A stretch of DNA of 64,000 nucleotides from Lactonifactor longoviformis DSM 17459 (GTDB taxonomy: Bacteria > Bacillota > Clostridia > Lachnospirales > Lachnospiraceae), in NCBI RefSeq assembly GCF_900129135.1, contig NZ_FQVI01000012.1:61345-125344 (forward strand). Reading direction: 5' to 3'. How positions within the stretch are numbered: the stretch's first letter is position 1; every line of letters starts with the position of its first letter. The position numbers were made by a program, and so were the translations under genes. The notes under the pieces are model-generated. The model did not search any database and was not told the origin of the DNA. It saw only the letters and a program-made list of their open reading frames with translations. This document shows, in pieces, positions 46,113 to 55,030 of this stretch.

Positions 46113-46483
46113 AATATCCCCTCCTCGTATATATGATCCACCTCATTTACGCACTCGTCTCTGGACACTCCCATATCCATCCCTTCTCTCAACAGATTGC
46201 GCAAATCCAGGAAAAACGTCGTCTTTCTCCGTTCGATAAGCAACTTCTTATCTCCGGAAACAAAATTCCCTTTTCCTTTCACAGCGTAAATAAACCCCTC
46301 CTGCTCCAGGACAGCATAGGCCTTCTGAATGGTATTCGGGTTGATTGACAATTCCATGGCCAGAGAACGCACCGAAGGTATCTGCGAATCAGGCTCCAGG
46401 ATTCCCCTTACAATCAACAGCTCAAACCGCTCTACAATCTGTTCATAGATTGGCTTTCGATTCTGGTAATCAATCACTATCAT
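46109..46483 (-). CDS. GntR family regulator, YtrA type
   Basis: 124 residues from the ATG at 46481-46483 with AAGGAG upstream; a longer frame to 46576 runs through the operator. N-terminal GntR helix-turn-helix (KPIYEQIVERFELLIVRG, then SIRSLAMELSINPNTIQKAY-like region) and only a short C-terminal part, the mark of the YtrA subfamily. It likely represses its own operon and is released by a signal such as antibiotic or envelope stress. Confidence 0.92.
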   Translation of the reverse strand: MIVIDYQNRKPIYEQIVERFELLIVRGILEPDSQIPSVRSLAMELSINPNTIQKAYAVLEQEGFIYAVKGKGNFVSGDKKLLIERRKTTFFLDLRNLLREGMDMGVSRDECVNEVDHIYEEGIL

Positions 46484-46515
46484 AGAGGCTCCTTCTTTCT
46501 TTTCAAGTAAGTGTA

Positions 46516-46546
46516 TCAGGTGTACTATTGTAATTAGTACACCTGA
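46516..46546. promoter_or_regulatory. Perfect operator palindrome of the YtrA-type regulator
   Basis: 12-bp perfect inverted repeat (46516-46527 with 46535-46546) with a 7-base spacer, beginning TCAGGTGTACTA. It lies immediately downstream of a minus-strand promoter TTGACA (46571-46576), 18 bp, TATATT (46547-46552), so bound repressor would cover the transcription start. Confidence 0.8.
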
Positions 46547-46576
46547 AATATAGCACGGGGACAAGGGGGCTGTCAA
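46547..46576 (-). promoter_or_regulatory. Sigma-A promoter of the YtrA/ABC operon
   Basis: Minus-strand TTGACA (46571-46576) and TATATT (46547-46552), 18-bp spacer, touching the operator palindrome. Confidence 0.7.
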
Positions 46577-46632
46577 TGGAACCCCCGAATCTTAAGGATA
46601 TATTCAGAAATGCAGCTTCTGTCTTGGCTCTG

Positions 46633-46664
46633 AAAAAGGAGCGGCTGTCAAGCAGCCCCTCCTC
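46633..46664 (-). terminator. Intrinsic terminator of the FadR-type regulator gene
   Basis: Minus-strand stem GGAG.GGCTG / CAGCC.CTCC with a short loop, followed by TTTTT, starting a few bases after the stop codon. Confidence 0.85.
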
Positions 46665-46668
46665 ATTG

Positions 46669-47379
46669 CTATTTTCCATTAGATTCCTGCAGATATTCTG
46701 TAATATCCTTGTCAATCTCGCAAATTTTTTTCAGAGCACTCTGTGCATCTCTCAGTTCTCCCTCCCGGATGGCCTCCACCAGCTTTCGGTGATACGGCAG
46801 GGTGGAGATCCATTGTGCGTCCTCTCCTTTCAGGTTCTTCCAATAGGAGTGCAGCGACTGTATCAGTTCGTCAATCAGCTGAATCAGCGTCTGGTTCTTG
46901 GAATAGCTCCTCATGGTTTGGTGAAATGCAATATCTGTTTCATGGAGAAATGTCCCTGTCTTCTCTGCGTTTTGCTCCATCTCCTGCAGGTATTCCTCCA
47001 GAGGGCGAAGCTCCTCCGGGGAGAGTTTTCCGCAGATTTTTTTGACCATATTTCCTTCCAGAATCTCTAAAATTTCCAGGATCTCAATGTAATTCACCTT
47101 CCACAGCTTCAGATAAAAGGAATCTGACTCTTCATGTGCCCGTACAAAGGCTCCGCTGCCGGCCCGCACTTCAATGATGTTGTCCCTCTCCAGCACCCGG
47201 AGAGCCTCTCTCACGGAGTTCCGGCTAGTGACAAACTGCTCCGCCAGAATGCGCTCGGAGGGCAGTTTGTCACCCTCCGATAGCTGATTTCCCTTTATAT
47301 ATTCCATGATTGCATCTGCGATTTTCGCGTGCAGCAACTCTTTATGCACTGGTTTAACTGCCGTTTGCTGTTGTTTCAT
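46669..47379 (-). CDS. GntR family regulator, FadR subfamily
   Basis: 236 residues. GntR helix-turn-helix (KLPSERILAEQF, SRNSVREALRVLERD, AGSGAFV) and an all-helical FCD ligand-binding domain (about 90-225) with metal/ligand His residues in HETDIAFHQTM and LPYHRKLVEAI. FadR-type regulators bind organic acids or acyl-CoA. It lies at the end of the amino-acid fermentation cluster and is its likely repressor, because a FadR-like operator lies in that operon's leader at 54767-54781. Confidence 0.92.
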   Translation of the reverse strand: MKQQQTAVKPVHKELLHAKIADAIMEYIKGNQLSEGDKLPSERILAEQFVTSRNSVREALRVLERDNIIEVRAGSGAFVRAHEESDSFYLKLWKVNYIEILEILEILEGNMVKKICGKLSPEELRPLEEYLQEMEQNAEKTGTFLHETDIAFHQTMRSYSKNQTLIQLIDELIQSLHSYWKNLKGEDAQWISTLPYHRKLVEAIREGELRDAQSALKKICEIDKDITEYLQESNGK

Positions 47380-47540
47380 GATACCTTCTCCCTAACGTTC
47401 AAATAAATTTTACTCTAATGTTTTTATTATAGCATATCAGGAGCCTGTTTGCACAGCTTCCAATTTATTTCGCGCAGGAACAGTCACGGCAATACTGCCG
47501 TTCCCGGGCTGTATAAAAGCATTCCGGAAACGGCAGTCCA

Positions 47541-48890
47541 TTAGTTCTCCTCCAGCCAGGAGGGATCATAGGTTTTCATCTGAGTTATAAGATCCACCCC
47601 TCTCTTTTTCAGCAAGCTTACCCTGATGAAAAAGTATACGATTCCTCCTCCGTAAAACAGAAGGATCCCCAGAATCGTTTTCAGATCCAACGTAGCAAAC
47701 AGACTGAAGCTGAGCACAAGGGTCAGCGCGATATTCCCCAGCACCAGTGTCCAGATGATCCATTTCGGCATCCTGAACCACGCGTGTGCAAACTTGCCCT
47801 CTAATTTTCTCGGGGCAATCAGCACCGGCACGGTGGCAAGAAGGCCCAGCATCATGCCCGGAGCGTTCATCACGGCAAACACATAGTCCAGGGGCAGATC
47901 CAGCACAACCGGCAGAAGGCCTATGGCTCCCATAATCAGTATGATTTTATAGGGAATTCCAAAACGGTTGGTTGACTGAAGCCATTTGGGAAAAAGGCCG
48001 TCGTCTGCCGCCGCCCAGATTGCACGGCTGTAGGACATAATCATAGAAAGTAGTGTTGTGAGGATGGCAAACAGTGCGCCTCCGATTACAAAGAAGCTGA
48101 AGATCCACAGAGGCATATAACTTTTTGCCGCGTAAGACAGAGGTTGTTGGATCATCTCCTCCCAGGGCACTACGCCTACCGCAATAAAGGCAACCACTGC
48201 ATACAGAACCGAAACGCCTATGGTAGACGTAGCAATGGCGCTGGGCACCGTTTTCTTCGGATTTTCCACTTCCCCGGCAAGATCCACCACTCCTACGGCG
48301 CCGTACGCTGAACTTCTCACGTAGCTGACTGCCAGTATAATTCCCGAAAGACTGGAACCGGCAACCATTTTCGGCAGTGAGATATGCTTGATGTGGGGTA
48401 TTCCAAGAACAATAAACAATCCCAGGGCAATAAGCACCAAAATCACCATAAAGTTCTGTATCTTAGCCGAAGTGCGGATATTAAACAAACAGGCGGTTAC
48501 AATCCCCAATACTACGATGGTTCCTGCCAGCCTCGGGGAAAGACCTGGTATAATGTTAGGCAGATACTGTCCCGCGGAAATTCCCAGCACACTAACATAA
48601 AATATTTCAAATACCAGATTCCAGACCAGCAGGAATCCCAGAACCGGGGAGAGGAAACGGGCCACATACAGATACTGCCCTCCTCTCACCGGGATAGCAG
48701 AAGAGATAACCATGAAGGGAAGACACACCATCATCGCCGCAGCTCCTGCAATCAAAAACGCTATAGGCACCCCCGGCCCTGCCGCGCCAACGGCTACGCC
48801 GGTCATACTGAACACACCAGCACCGATAATGGCTCCTACGGCCATTAACGTAACGTCCAGAGCACTCATCTTTTTCCCTTTATTCTCCAT
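47541..48890 (-). CDS. APC family amino acid permease
   Basis: 449 residues, twelve membrane segments predicted by eye. The family N-terminal segment ALDVTLMAVGAIIGAGVFSM (about 10-29) and the substrate-site region follow. It imports an amino acid, probably the substrate of the dehydrogenase and oxidoreductase encoded upstream. Gap to the dehydrogenase gene is 37 bases. Specific amino acid not readable. Confidence 0.9.
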   Translation of the reverse strand: MENKGKKMSALDVTLMAVGAIIGAGVFSMTGVAVGAAGPGVPIAFLIAGAAAMMVCLPFMVISSAIPVRGGQYLYVARFLSPVLGFLLVWNLVFEIFYVSVLGISAGQYLPNIIPGLSPRLAGTIVVLGIVTACLFNIRTSAKIQNFMVILVLIALGLFIVLGIPHIKHISLPKMVAGSSLSGIILAVSYVRSSAYGAVGVVDLAGEVENPKKTVPSAIATSTIGVSVLYAVVAFIAVGVVPWEEMIQQPLSYAAKSYMPLWIFSFFVIGGALFAILTTLLSMIMSYSRAIWAAADDGLFPKWLQSTNRFGIPYKIILIMGAIGLLPVVLDLPLDYVFAVMNAPGMMLGLLATVPVLIAPRKLEGKFAHAWFRMPKWIIWTLVLGNIALTLVLSFSLFATLDLKTILGILLFYGGGIVYFFIRVSLLKKRGVDLITQMKTYDPSWLEEN

Positions 48891-48927
48891 CTATTTATCT
48901 CCTTTCAGCATCAGGGGCTTTCTCCAT

Positions 48928-50055
48928 TTACATTTCCGGCTTAAACAGAATCCATGCCGCGTCTCTGGCATATATCCCATGCTCTGACGCATAGGCAAAG
49001 GTCTTCTGCACATCTCTTCTTATCACATCCTCCAGCCGGTCCATGACACCCTGAGGGGTAGGCTCACATTTGCAGCTCTCTACGGAATTAAAGAAGCACA
49101 CAGAACCCAGGTTGGCAATAAAGTCAGGAACCAGATGAATCCCCCTCTGTTTGATTACTTCATCCGCCTCTGGGGTAGTGGGAATATTGGCGCCCTCCAC
49201 AATCAGGCCTGCTTTTATCGTCTCAGCCGCCTCCCTGGTGATTACATCCTCTACCGCGGCCGGGATAAGAATATCCACATCCAAATCCAGCCATGCATCA
49301 CGGTCTCTCACCTGGCACCTGCTCTTCATTTTATCCAAATCCACTTCTCCCAGCTTATTTCTGGCATCCAGCAAGTCCCGGATATCCAGTCCTTCTTCAT
49401 TATAGTACATCCCTTTGATGTCCGCTATGGCAACCACTTTGTATCCCAGCTTTTCCAGCCACAGGGCAGCGCTTCCTCCCACGCTTCCGAATCCCTGAAT
49501 GGCCACAGCGGCACCCGGGGTCCCGCCGGTCAGCTTCCATCCCTCATCAGCCGCCACTGCCACTCCGTATCCGGTTACGAAACGGTCCATATCCAGACCC
49601 TCAACGGTCTCCTTTAATATCTTTGGAATGACTTCCTGGGATCTGGCCGCCAGTTCCGGATTCTCCCGGATAGTTTTTGGTTCCTTTTCCTCGATCCCCA
49701 GCTTCTGCTTTATCCGTCTTACATCTTCCGCCCTGGTTCCCAGATCTGCTCCCACGGTAATGCCGTTTTCCAGGTAGGGTTTCATCGCTTCCAGATAGCG
49801 TTCCATAACTTCCAGCGCATCCTCTTTGTGATAGTCATAGATAATACCGCCCTTTGCGCCGCCAATCTCTGCTTCCGCTGCCACATACTTGTAAGACATT
49901 ACCTGAGCCAGACGCTCCACCTCTTCCCGGTTTACCGTTACATTCATCCGCAGCCCCCCGGCAGCAAACTCATCCCTTATACTGTCAATCACCAGCCAGC
50001 CCTTTGCCTCGCTTTTCCTGTCAGACCATTCAATTACTACATATGGATCTCTCAT
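48928..50055 (-). CDS. Glu/Leu/Phe/Val dehydrogenase family protein
   Basis: 375 residues. N-terminal part has the substrate-binding GGLRM region and GGAKGGI, with the catalytic Lys, and the C-terminal Rossmann fold has IQGFGSVGGSAALWLEKLG, GANIPTTPEADEV and the late NSVESC. It oxidatively deaminates an amino acid to its 2-oxoacid and ammonia, feeding the oxidoreductase. Compared with standard glutamate dehydrogenase (about 420-450 residues) it is short. Substrate is uncertain: glutamate or a branched-chain amino acid. Confidence 0.9.
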   Translation of the reverse strand: MRDPYVVIEWSDRKSEAKGWLVIDSIRDEFAAGGLRMNVTVNREEVERLAQVMSYKYVAAEAEIGGAKGGIIYDYHKEDALEVMERYLEAMKPYLENGITVGADLGTRAEDVRRIKQKLGIEEKEPKTIRENPELAARSQEVIPKILKETVEGLDMDRFVTGYGVAVAADEGWKLTGGTPGAAVAIQGFGSVGGSAALWLEKLGYKVVAIADIKGMYYNEEGLDIRDLLDARNKLGEVDLDKMKSRCQVRDRDAWLDLDVDILIPAAVEDVITREAAETIKAGLIVEGANIPTTPEADEVIKQRGIHLVPDFIANLGSVCFFNSVESCKCEPTPQGVMDRLEDVIRRDVQKTFAYASEHGIYARDAAWILFKPEM

Positions 50056-50080
50056 AATACAAAACCTCCCAAATTGTTTT

Positions 50081-52168
50081 TTACCCTTTCACAATTAATG
50101 CGTCAGCGGCATACACGCCCTTTTCATAGAGAAATACCGGATTCATATCCAACTCCTTCAGATCGCCGCAGTGTTCCACGGCCAAATCCCCTAATTTTAC
50201 AATCATATCCGCCAATGCCTCTGTGTCCAGCGGATTGCTTCCCCGGTACCCCTTCAGAATGGCATAGGATTTCAGAGACTGTATCATCTCCATTGCCTCC
50301 TTCCGGTTCAGCGGCGCGGGATAGAGAGCAGCATCCTGAAATACCTCTGTATAGATTCCACCCAGACCTGCCAGTACCATTGGCCCAAACTGAGGATCCC
50401 GGTTAATTCCCAGAATCATCTCCGTTCCTTTAGGAAGCATCTGCTGCATAAGCACTCCCCGGATTCGTGCCTGGGGTTTATGGGTTTGTGCGTTGTTCAT
50501 AATTTCTTCAAAGGCGGCAATGGCCTCCTTCTCATCTGCAATTCCCAGTTTTACTCCTCCCATATCGGTTTTATGGGGAATATCCGGAGAATCAATTTTC
50601 ATAACCAGAGGATATCCCAGTTTTTCTGCCGCCCGGGGGATCTCATCGGCAGCTGTCACAACAATCTCCTCCGGTACCGGAATCCCGCTGTCCTTCAAGA
50701 TCAGTTTACTTTCATGCTCTGAGAGGATGCAGCTCTTTGTCTCTCTGTCCTGAGGAGGCACAGCCGGGATAAGCGTCCGGTCATCCGGGGAATACATACA
50801 AAATTCTCCATAACGGCGCAGGGCGCTGAGTCCGTACTTCGGGCTGTCCAGAATCGGAATATGATGTTCTCCGTAAAACTCTCTCAATTCCGGATCTCTT
50901 TTTCTGGACATGCCCGGCAGGATCACAATAGGCTTTTCAGTCTCCCGGTTAATTTCTGCCAGAGCCTCTGCGAAGCCAAAGTCAACCTCCCGGTCTCTCT
51001 CGGGTATCTTTTCCGGCGGATTATGACCCATGGCTATCCCCCCGACATTCTCATCTTCCATCATGATTTTCACTGCGGATTTGTACTTATTCAGCTCAAA
51101 TACAAGGGTTGCTGTCATATCCAGAGGATTGTTGGGTGTTGCGTACCCCGGAAGCATTTCCTTAATCTGTCTCAGGGTATCTGCCGACAGATTCGCCAGA
51201 CTTGCCCCCTGCATCTGTGACACATCCGCTGATATAGCGGCCTCTCCTCCTGAGACATTCATGATCGCCAGATTCTTGTTCCTCAGGGGCTTTTCCAGCG
51301 TGCTAAACACCAGGCAGGTATTTACCAAATCCTCCATATCGTCCACACGGATGACCCCATACTTTTTGAAGAGAGCATTAAATGTGCCGTCGGAACCGGC
51401 CAGGCTTCCTGTGTGGGCAGTAGTTGTCTGCCTCGCCTTCTCCGATGCGCCTACTTTTAAGGCAATAATAGGTTTTCTCTTCCTGGCCGCATTCCCCAGA
51501 ATTCTAACAAACCTCTCCGGTTGTCTGACTCCCTCCAGGTACACAGCAATAACCTTCGTAGCATCGTCCTCCACCAGGAATTCCAGATAATCCTCCGCCC
51601 CTGCCACTGCATTGTTGCCGCTGGATATGGCATAGGAAAAGTTCAGATACGGGACACTTGCCAGAAGTGAACATACCTGTCCGCTCTGGGAAACCAGCCC
51701 GATATTCCCCGCCTTACGCCTTTCCGGCATTAAAAGTCCAAAGGCAAAGACTCCGTCCCGGTTATTGATGAATCCTCCGCAGTTCGGTCCGCACACTGCC
51801 AGCTCACAGGCCTTCGCCACCTCTGCCAGTTCCTTTTGCGCCGCCTTTCCTTCTTCTCCTGCCTCGCTGTAGCCGCTGGCATAGACCACCGCTGCCTTTG
51901 TTCCGCAGGCAGCCGCCTCTCTCAGCAGCCCATTGACCGCGGCCATAGGCGTGCAGATCACTGCCAGTTCCACCGGTTTTCCAATCTCCGCAATGCTTTT
52001 ATAGCATTTTCTTCCCAAAACCTCCTCTCTTTTGGGGTTTACCAGATAGAGCTGATCTCCCAGATCCCCCTTCATAAGATTCTCTGCGGCATCTCTCCCA
52101 AACCCCAGTTTTTCACTGGCCCCGATGACCGCTACTGAACCGGGGCGGAGAAGACTTTTCAGATTCAT
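50081..52168 (-). CDS. ADP-forming acyl-CoA synthetase, fused alpha-beta
   Basis: 695 residues. CoA-binding domain (1-130, SVAVIGASEK), two succinyl-CoA-ligase-like domains with the phospho-His motif AHTGSLAGSDG (about 250), then an ATP-grasp domain (about 480-695, LVMKIDSPDIPHKTDMGG, split from KLGYP). It converts acyl-CoA, ADP and phosphate to acid, CoA and ATP, so it conserves energy from the preceding oxidation. The 4-base overlap with the gamma subunit gene ties it to the oxidoreductase. Confidence 0.92.
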   Translation of the reverse strand: MNLKSLLRPGSVAVIGASEKLGFGRDAAENLMKGDLGDQLYLVNPKREEVLGRKCYKSIAEIGKPVELAVICTPMAAVNGLLREAAACGTKAAVVYASGYSEAGEEGKAAQKELAEVAKACELAVCGPNCGGFINNRDGVFAFGLLMPERRKAGNIGLVSQSGQVCSLLASVPYLNFSYAISSGNNAVAGAEDYLEFLVEDDATKVIAVYLEGVRQPERFVRILGNAARKRKPIIALKVGASEKARQTTTAHTGSLAGSDGTFNALFKKYGVIRVDDMEDLVNTCLVFSTLEKPLRNKNLAIMNVSGGEAAISADVSQMQGASLANLSADTLRQIKEMLPGYATPNNPLDMTATLVFELNKYKSAVKIMMEDENVGGIAMGHNPPEKIPERDREVDFGFAEALAEINRETEKPIVILPGMSRKRDPELREFYGEHHIPILDSPKYGLSALRRYGEFCMYSPDDRTLIPAVPPQDRETKSCILSEHESKLILKDSGIPVPEEIVVTAADEIPRAAEKLGYPLVMKIDSPDIPHKTDMGGVKLGIADEKEAIAAFEEIMNNAQTHKPQARIRGVLMQQMLPKGTEMILGINRDPQFGPMVLAGLGGIYTEVFQDAALYPAPLNRKEAMEMIQSLKSYAILKGYRGSNPLDTEALADMIVKLGDLAVEHCGDLKELDMNPVFLYEKGVYAADALIVKG

Positions 52169-52716
52169 ACGTCTACCTCCCCTTTCTCCTTCTGTTTATA
52201 TCCCTCCAGAAGCGCCTTTTTATTAAAGGCGATCATCTTTTCCCCCTTAGGCTTAAAGTATTCTTCCAGGGACAGGCAGGCGGCCTCTGCAGACACCAGA
52301 GGGATCCGGGATAAAAGTACCCCCGTCATAAAGACGTTGGCGGCCCTGGCATTTCCCAGTCCGGCGGCCAGTTCTGTGACAGGTGACTTTACCACAGTTA
52401 CATCGTCCCGTTCCACTTCCCGGTGAATCAGAGAGCTGTTTACGAAGATGGTTCCCCCAGGTTTCACCTGGGACTCAAATTTCTTCAGGGACGGTTCGTT
52501 AAAAACCACCAGAATATCCGGCTCATCAATATAGGGACTGGCAATTTCCTCCTCTGCTATTTTTACAGAGCAGTTGGCTGTGCCTCCCCGCATGGTTCCC
52601 CCGTAGGCCGGCAGCCAGGTCGTGTTCAGGTCTGCCCGCAGCGCCGCATTGGCCAATATGACTCCGGCTGCAAGAACGCCCTGTCCCCCAAAACCGGCAA
52701 ATAAAATCTCATGCAT
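52165..52716 (-). CDS. 2-oxoacid:ferredoxin oxidoreductase, gamma subunit
   Basis: 183 residues. Conserved FAGFGGQGVLAAGVILANAA near the N-terminus and AYGGTMRGGTANCSVKI. It is the small subunit that holds the four-subunit enzyme together. One base separates it from the beta gene. Confidence 0.93.
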   Translation of the reverse strand: MHEILFAGFGGQGVLAAGVILANAALRADLNTTWLPAYGGTMRGGTANCSVKIAEEEIASPYIDEPDILVVFNEPSLKKFESQVKPGGTIFVNSSLIHREVERDDVTVVKSPVTELAAGLGNARAANVFMTGVLLSRIPLVSAEAACLSLEEYFKPKGEKMIAFNKKALLEGYKQKEKGEVDV

Positions 52717-52717
52717 A

Positions 52718-53455
52718 TCAGACTCCCTCCTTTTTGACCAGTTCCCCCGGTGTGTAGTAGGGGATTACTTCCTGTTCGATTCTTTCCATGGATGCCAGAG
52801 GACTCAGGTGCCAGTTGGTGGGGCAGGGAGCCAGAACCTCCACCATAGAGAATCCCTCTTTGTCCACCTGTGCCTGGATTGCCTTTTTGATATAGCTCTT
52901 CGTCTTTTTGATGGATGCCGGATTATGTACGGAGCCCCTGGCTACATAGGCAACCGGCAGCACGGCAATCATCTCCGACAGCTTTACAGGCATTCCTGTA
53001 AGACTGGTATCTCTCCCTCTGGGTGAGGTGGCCGTCACTTGATGGGGAAGGGTGGTAGGCGCCATCTGCCCCCCTGTCATTCCGTATACACCGTTATTGA
53101 CAAATATCGTTGTAATCTTCTCATTCCGGGCGGCTGCATGGATGATTTCGGCACAGCCGATGGAAGCGATATCTCCGTCCCCCTGGTACGTCAGAACCAG
53201 ATTATCCGGCCGCATCCTCTTGATCCCTGTTGCTGTGGCGGGCGCTCTCCCGTGGGGAGCCTGAATCTTATCTACCTCTACGTAATCTCCCATGATACAG
53301 GAGCACCCTACTGCCAGAGATATGATTGTCTTTTTCTCCAGACCCATCTCTTCCAGCACCTCGGCGATGAGACGGTTGATAATGCCGTGCCCGCAGCCTG
53401 CACAGTATCCGGATGTTCCCTTGATACAGTCCGGCCCTTTATATTCCTTTCCCAT
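52718..53455 (-). CDS. 2-oxoacid:ferredoxin oxidoreductase, beta subunit
   Basis: 245 residues from the ATG at 53453-53455; GGAGGTG upstream and one-base overlap with the alpha stop (TGATG) favour it. A frame open to 53680 lies inside the alpha gene. Thiamine pyrophosphate-binding segments: CAGCGHGI, GDGDIASIG and NNGVYGMTGGQ. Cys residues near the N-terminus (CxxC) fit an Fe-S cluster. Confidence 0.94.
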   Translation of the reverse strand: MGKEYKGPDCIKGTSGYCAGCGHGIINRLIAEVLEEMGLEKKTIISLAVGCSCIMGDYVEVDKIQAPHGRAPATATGIKRMRPDNLVLTYQGDGDIASIGCAEIIHAAARNEKITTIFVNNGVYGMTGGQMAPTTLPHQVTATSPRGRDTSLTGMPVKLSEMIAVLPVAYVARGSVHNPASIKKTKSYIKKAIQAQVDKEGFSMVEVLAPCPTNWHLSPLASMERIEQEVIPYYTPGELVKKEGV

Positions 53456-54513
53456 CAGAACACCTCCTCTAATTTTCCGTCCAGAATCTCTCTGGCCATA
53501 GTCAGAATCCTCTGTTCCTTCGGCGGAACCATTCCGGCCGTATAAACATGTACCGGCGCTTTGCCCTTCACGGCAAGAGCCACGTCTTCTACCATCTGGC
53601 CGATGGCGCTCATCTCCACCGAGAGGAATGCCTGTGCGGTATCTCTCACCGGCCGGAATGCCTGGAAGGGGAACGGCCACAGAGTCACCGGCCGGATCAG
53701 GCCCAGACGGATCCCCTGTGCCCTTCCCATTTTAACCGCACGCTTACAGATTCTGGCTGATGTGCCGTAGGCAACCAGTATGATGTCTGCATCCTCCGTC
53801 TCTATAGATTCCCACCTTTGTTCTCTGTCTTCGATCTGTTTATATTTTTTCCTCAGCCCCTCGTCATAGGCCGGCCCGCCGTAGGCATCTGTAATCAGGA
53901 ACCGGTATTCACCTTCTCCTTTTCCTTTCAGTGCCCAGGGCTTATCCGGATCCACCGGCTGCATTTCGGGCAGCTCTACGCCTTCCATCATCTGTCCCAG
54001 GGCTCCGTCTGTGAGAAGAATCACCGGAGTTAAATACTCTTCTGCCTTCTCAAATGCCAGTGTCACCAGATCCACACATTCCTGAAGGGTGTGCGGCGCA
54101 TACACAGGCAGGCGGTAATCTCCGTGACCTCCCCCTTTGGTGGCCTGAAAGTAATCTCCCTGTCCCGGACAGATAAGGCCCAGGCCGCTTCCATAACGGC
54201 ACACATCCACAATCACTCCCGGCAGATTCTGGGACGCCATATAGGAAATCCCTTCCTGCTTCAGACTGAAGCCCGGCCCGGACGAAGCCGTAATCACGCG
54301 ATAGCCGGTGCTTGCCGCCCCATACAGCATAGAGATCGCCGAGACCTCTGATTCTGCCTGCACAAACTGTCCCCCAACTTCCGGCAGGCGCCCCGACAGA
54401 TATTCCATTAGCTCTGTCTGGGGTGTTATCGGATACCCGCAGTATAATCTGCATCCGGCTCTCACGGCAGCCTCTGCCAGAGCCTCATTTCCTTTCATCA
54501 ATACCTTTCCCAA
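53455..54513 (-). CDS. vorB: 2-oxoacid:ferredoxin oxidoreductase, alpha subunit (VorB-like)
   Basis: 352 residues. GNEALAEAAVRAGCRLYCGYP at the start, then AESEVSAISMLYGAASTGYR and TASSGPGFSLKQEGISYM, the pyrimidine-binding part. Best match in form is VorB, the alpha subunit of 3-methyl-2-oxobutanoate (branched-chain) enzyme; a 2-oxoglutarate or indolepyruvate preference cannot be excluded. Preceded by the ferredoxin subunit gene with 18 bases between. Confidence 0.92.
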   Translation of the reverse strand: MGKVLMKGNEALAEAAVRAGCRLYCGYPITPQTELMEYLSGRLPEVGGQFVQAESEVSAISMLYGAASTGYRVITASSGPGFSLKQEGISYMASQNLPGVIVDVCRYGSGLGLICPGQGDYFQATKGGGHGDYRLPVYAPHTLQECVDLVTLAFEKAEEYLTPVILLTDGALGQMMEGVELPEMQPVDPDKPWALKGKGEGEYRFLITDAYGGPAYDEGLRKKYKQIEDREQRWESIETEDADIILVAYGTSARICKRAVKMGRAQGIRLGLIRPVTLWPFPFQAFRPVRDTAQAFLSVEMSAIGQMVEDVALAVKGKAPVHVYTAGMVPPKEQRILTMAREILDGKLEEVF

Positions 54514-54531
54514 TACTTTTAACCTCCTCCG

Positions 54532-54732
54532 TTAACTGATCGTAAATACCAAATCCGGACAAACCGTATAGCAGGTTCCGCATCCGACACATTTCTCCAG
54601 GTCTACACTTATGTACTCGATCCCCTGGCTGTTTCTTTCGCCGGACAGGGAAACTGCATCCTTGGGACATGCCTTGATACAGTACTGGCATCCCTTGCAC
54701 CTTTCCTTCTCCACCTTGACTGCCAACCCCAT
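54532..54732 (-). CDS. 2-oxoacid:ferredoxin oxidoreductase, ferredoxin-like delta subunit
   Basis: 66 residues with two CxxCxxCxxxC motifs (CKGCQYCIKACP and CVGCGTCYTVCP), so two [4Fe-4S] clusters. First gene of the operon; it takes electrons from the thiamine-binding core and hands them to external ferredoxin. GGAGGAAT precedes the start. Confidence 0.95.
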   Translation of the reverse strand: MGLAVKVEKERCKGCQYCIKACPKDAVSLSGERNSQGIEYISVDLEKCVGCGTCYTVCPDLVFTIS

Positions 54733-54748
54733 ATTCCTCCTTTCCTTT

Positions 54749-54781
54749 AACTGGTTTAATTGGTTTACTGGTCCAACCAGT
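54749..54781. promoter_or_regulatory. FadR-like operator array of the amino-acid fermentation operon
   Basis: Perfect inverted repeat ACTGGT CCA ACCAGT (54767-54781), matching the FadR-subfamily pattern TNGTNNNACNA. Two further TGGTTTA words follow at spacing 8-9 (54752 and 54761). The sites lie between the transcription start and the first ribosome binding site, so a bound protein would block elongation or initiation. Confidence 0.8.
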
Positions 54782-54795
54782 TTTGATTTGCCTTC

Positions 54796-54824
54796 ACTAT
54801 ATCACCAGTCCTTGAACCTGTCAA
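54796..54824 (-). promoter_or_regulatory. Sigma-A promoter of the oxidoreductase/acyl-CoA synthetase operon
   Basis: Minus-strand TTGACA (54819-54824), 17 bp, TATAGT (54796-54801). The spacer contains another ACTGGT word. Confidence 0.85.
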
Positions 54825-54979
54825 TTTTATTTTGATACTTTTCAGGATTTTATTAGATTTTAATGAATTTAGCAGAATATTTTTGTTTATATTTTTATAG
54901 CTTTTCATTATTGATTATTTTTTCACATATTTTAGGTTTTTTCTCCTTTTTGTTAAATAAATATCTCTCCTATGCATTA

Positions 54980-55019
54980 AAACAGCCAATGGAAGAACTT
55001 TTTTGTTCTTTCATTGGCT
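54980..55019 (-). terminator. Intrinsic terminator of the 57-residue protein gene
   Basis: Minus-strand stem AGCCAATG... / ...CATTGGCT with AGAAC/GTTCT inside, 6-base A loop, followed by GTTTTAAT. The interval 54825-54980 is A/T-rich and holds no recognisable gene. Confidence 0.8.
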
Positions 55020-55030
55020 GTCCCGGAGAT

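Noticed and set aside
52718..53680. 320-residue form of the oxidoreductase beta subunit
   Set aside because: The extra N-terminal part is the alpha gene in another frame; the ATG at 53455 has a strong ribosome site and the family start.
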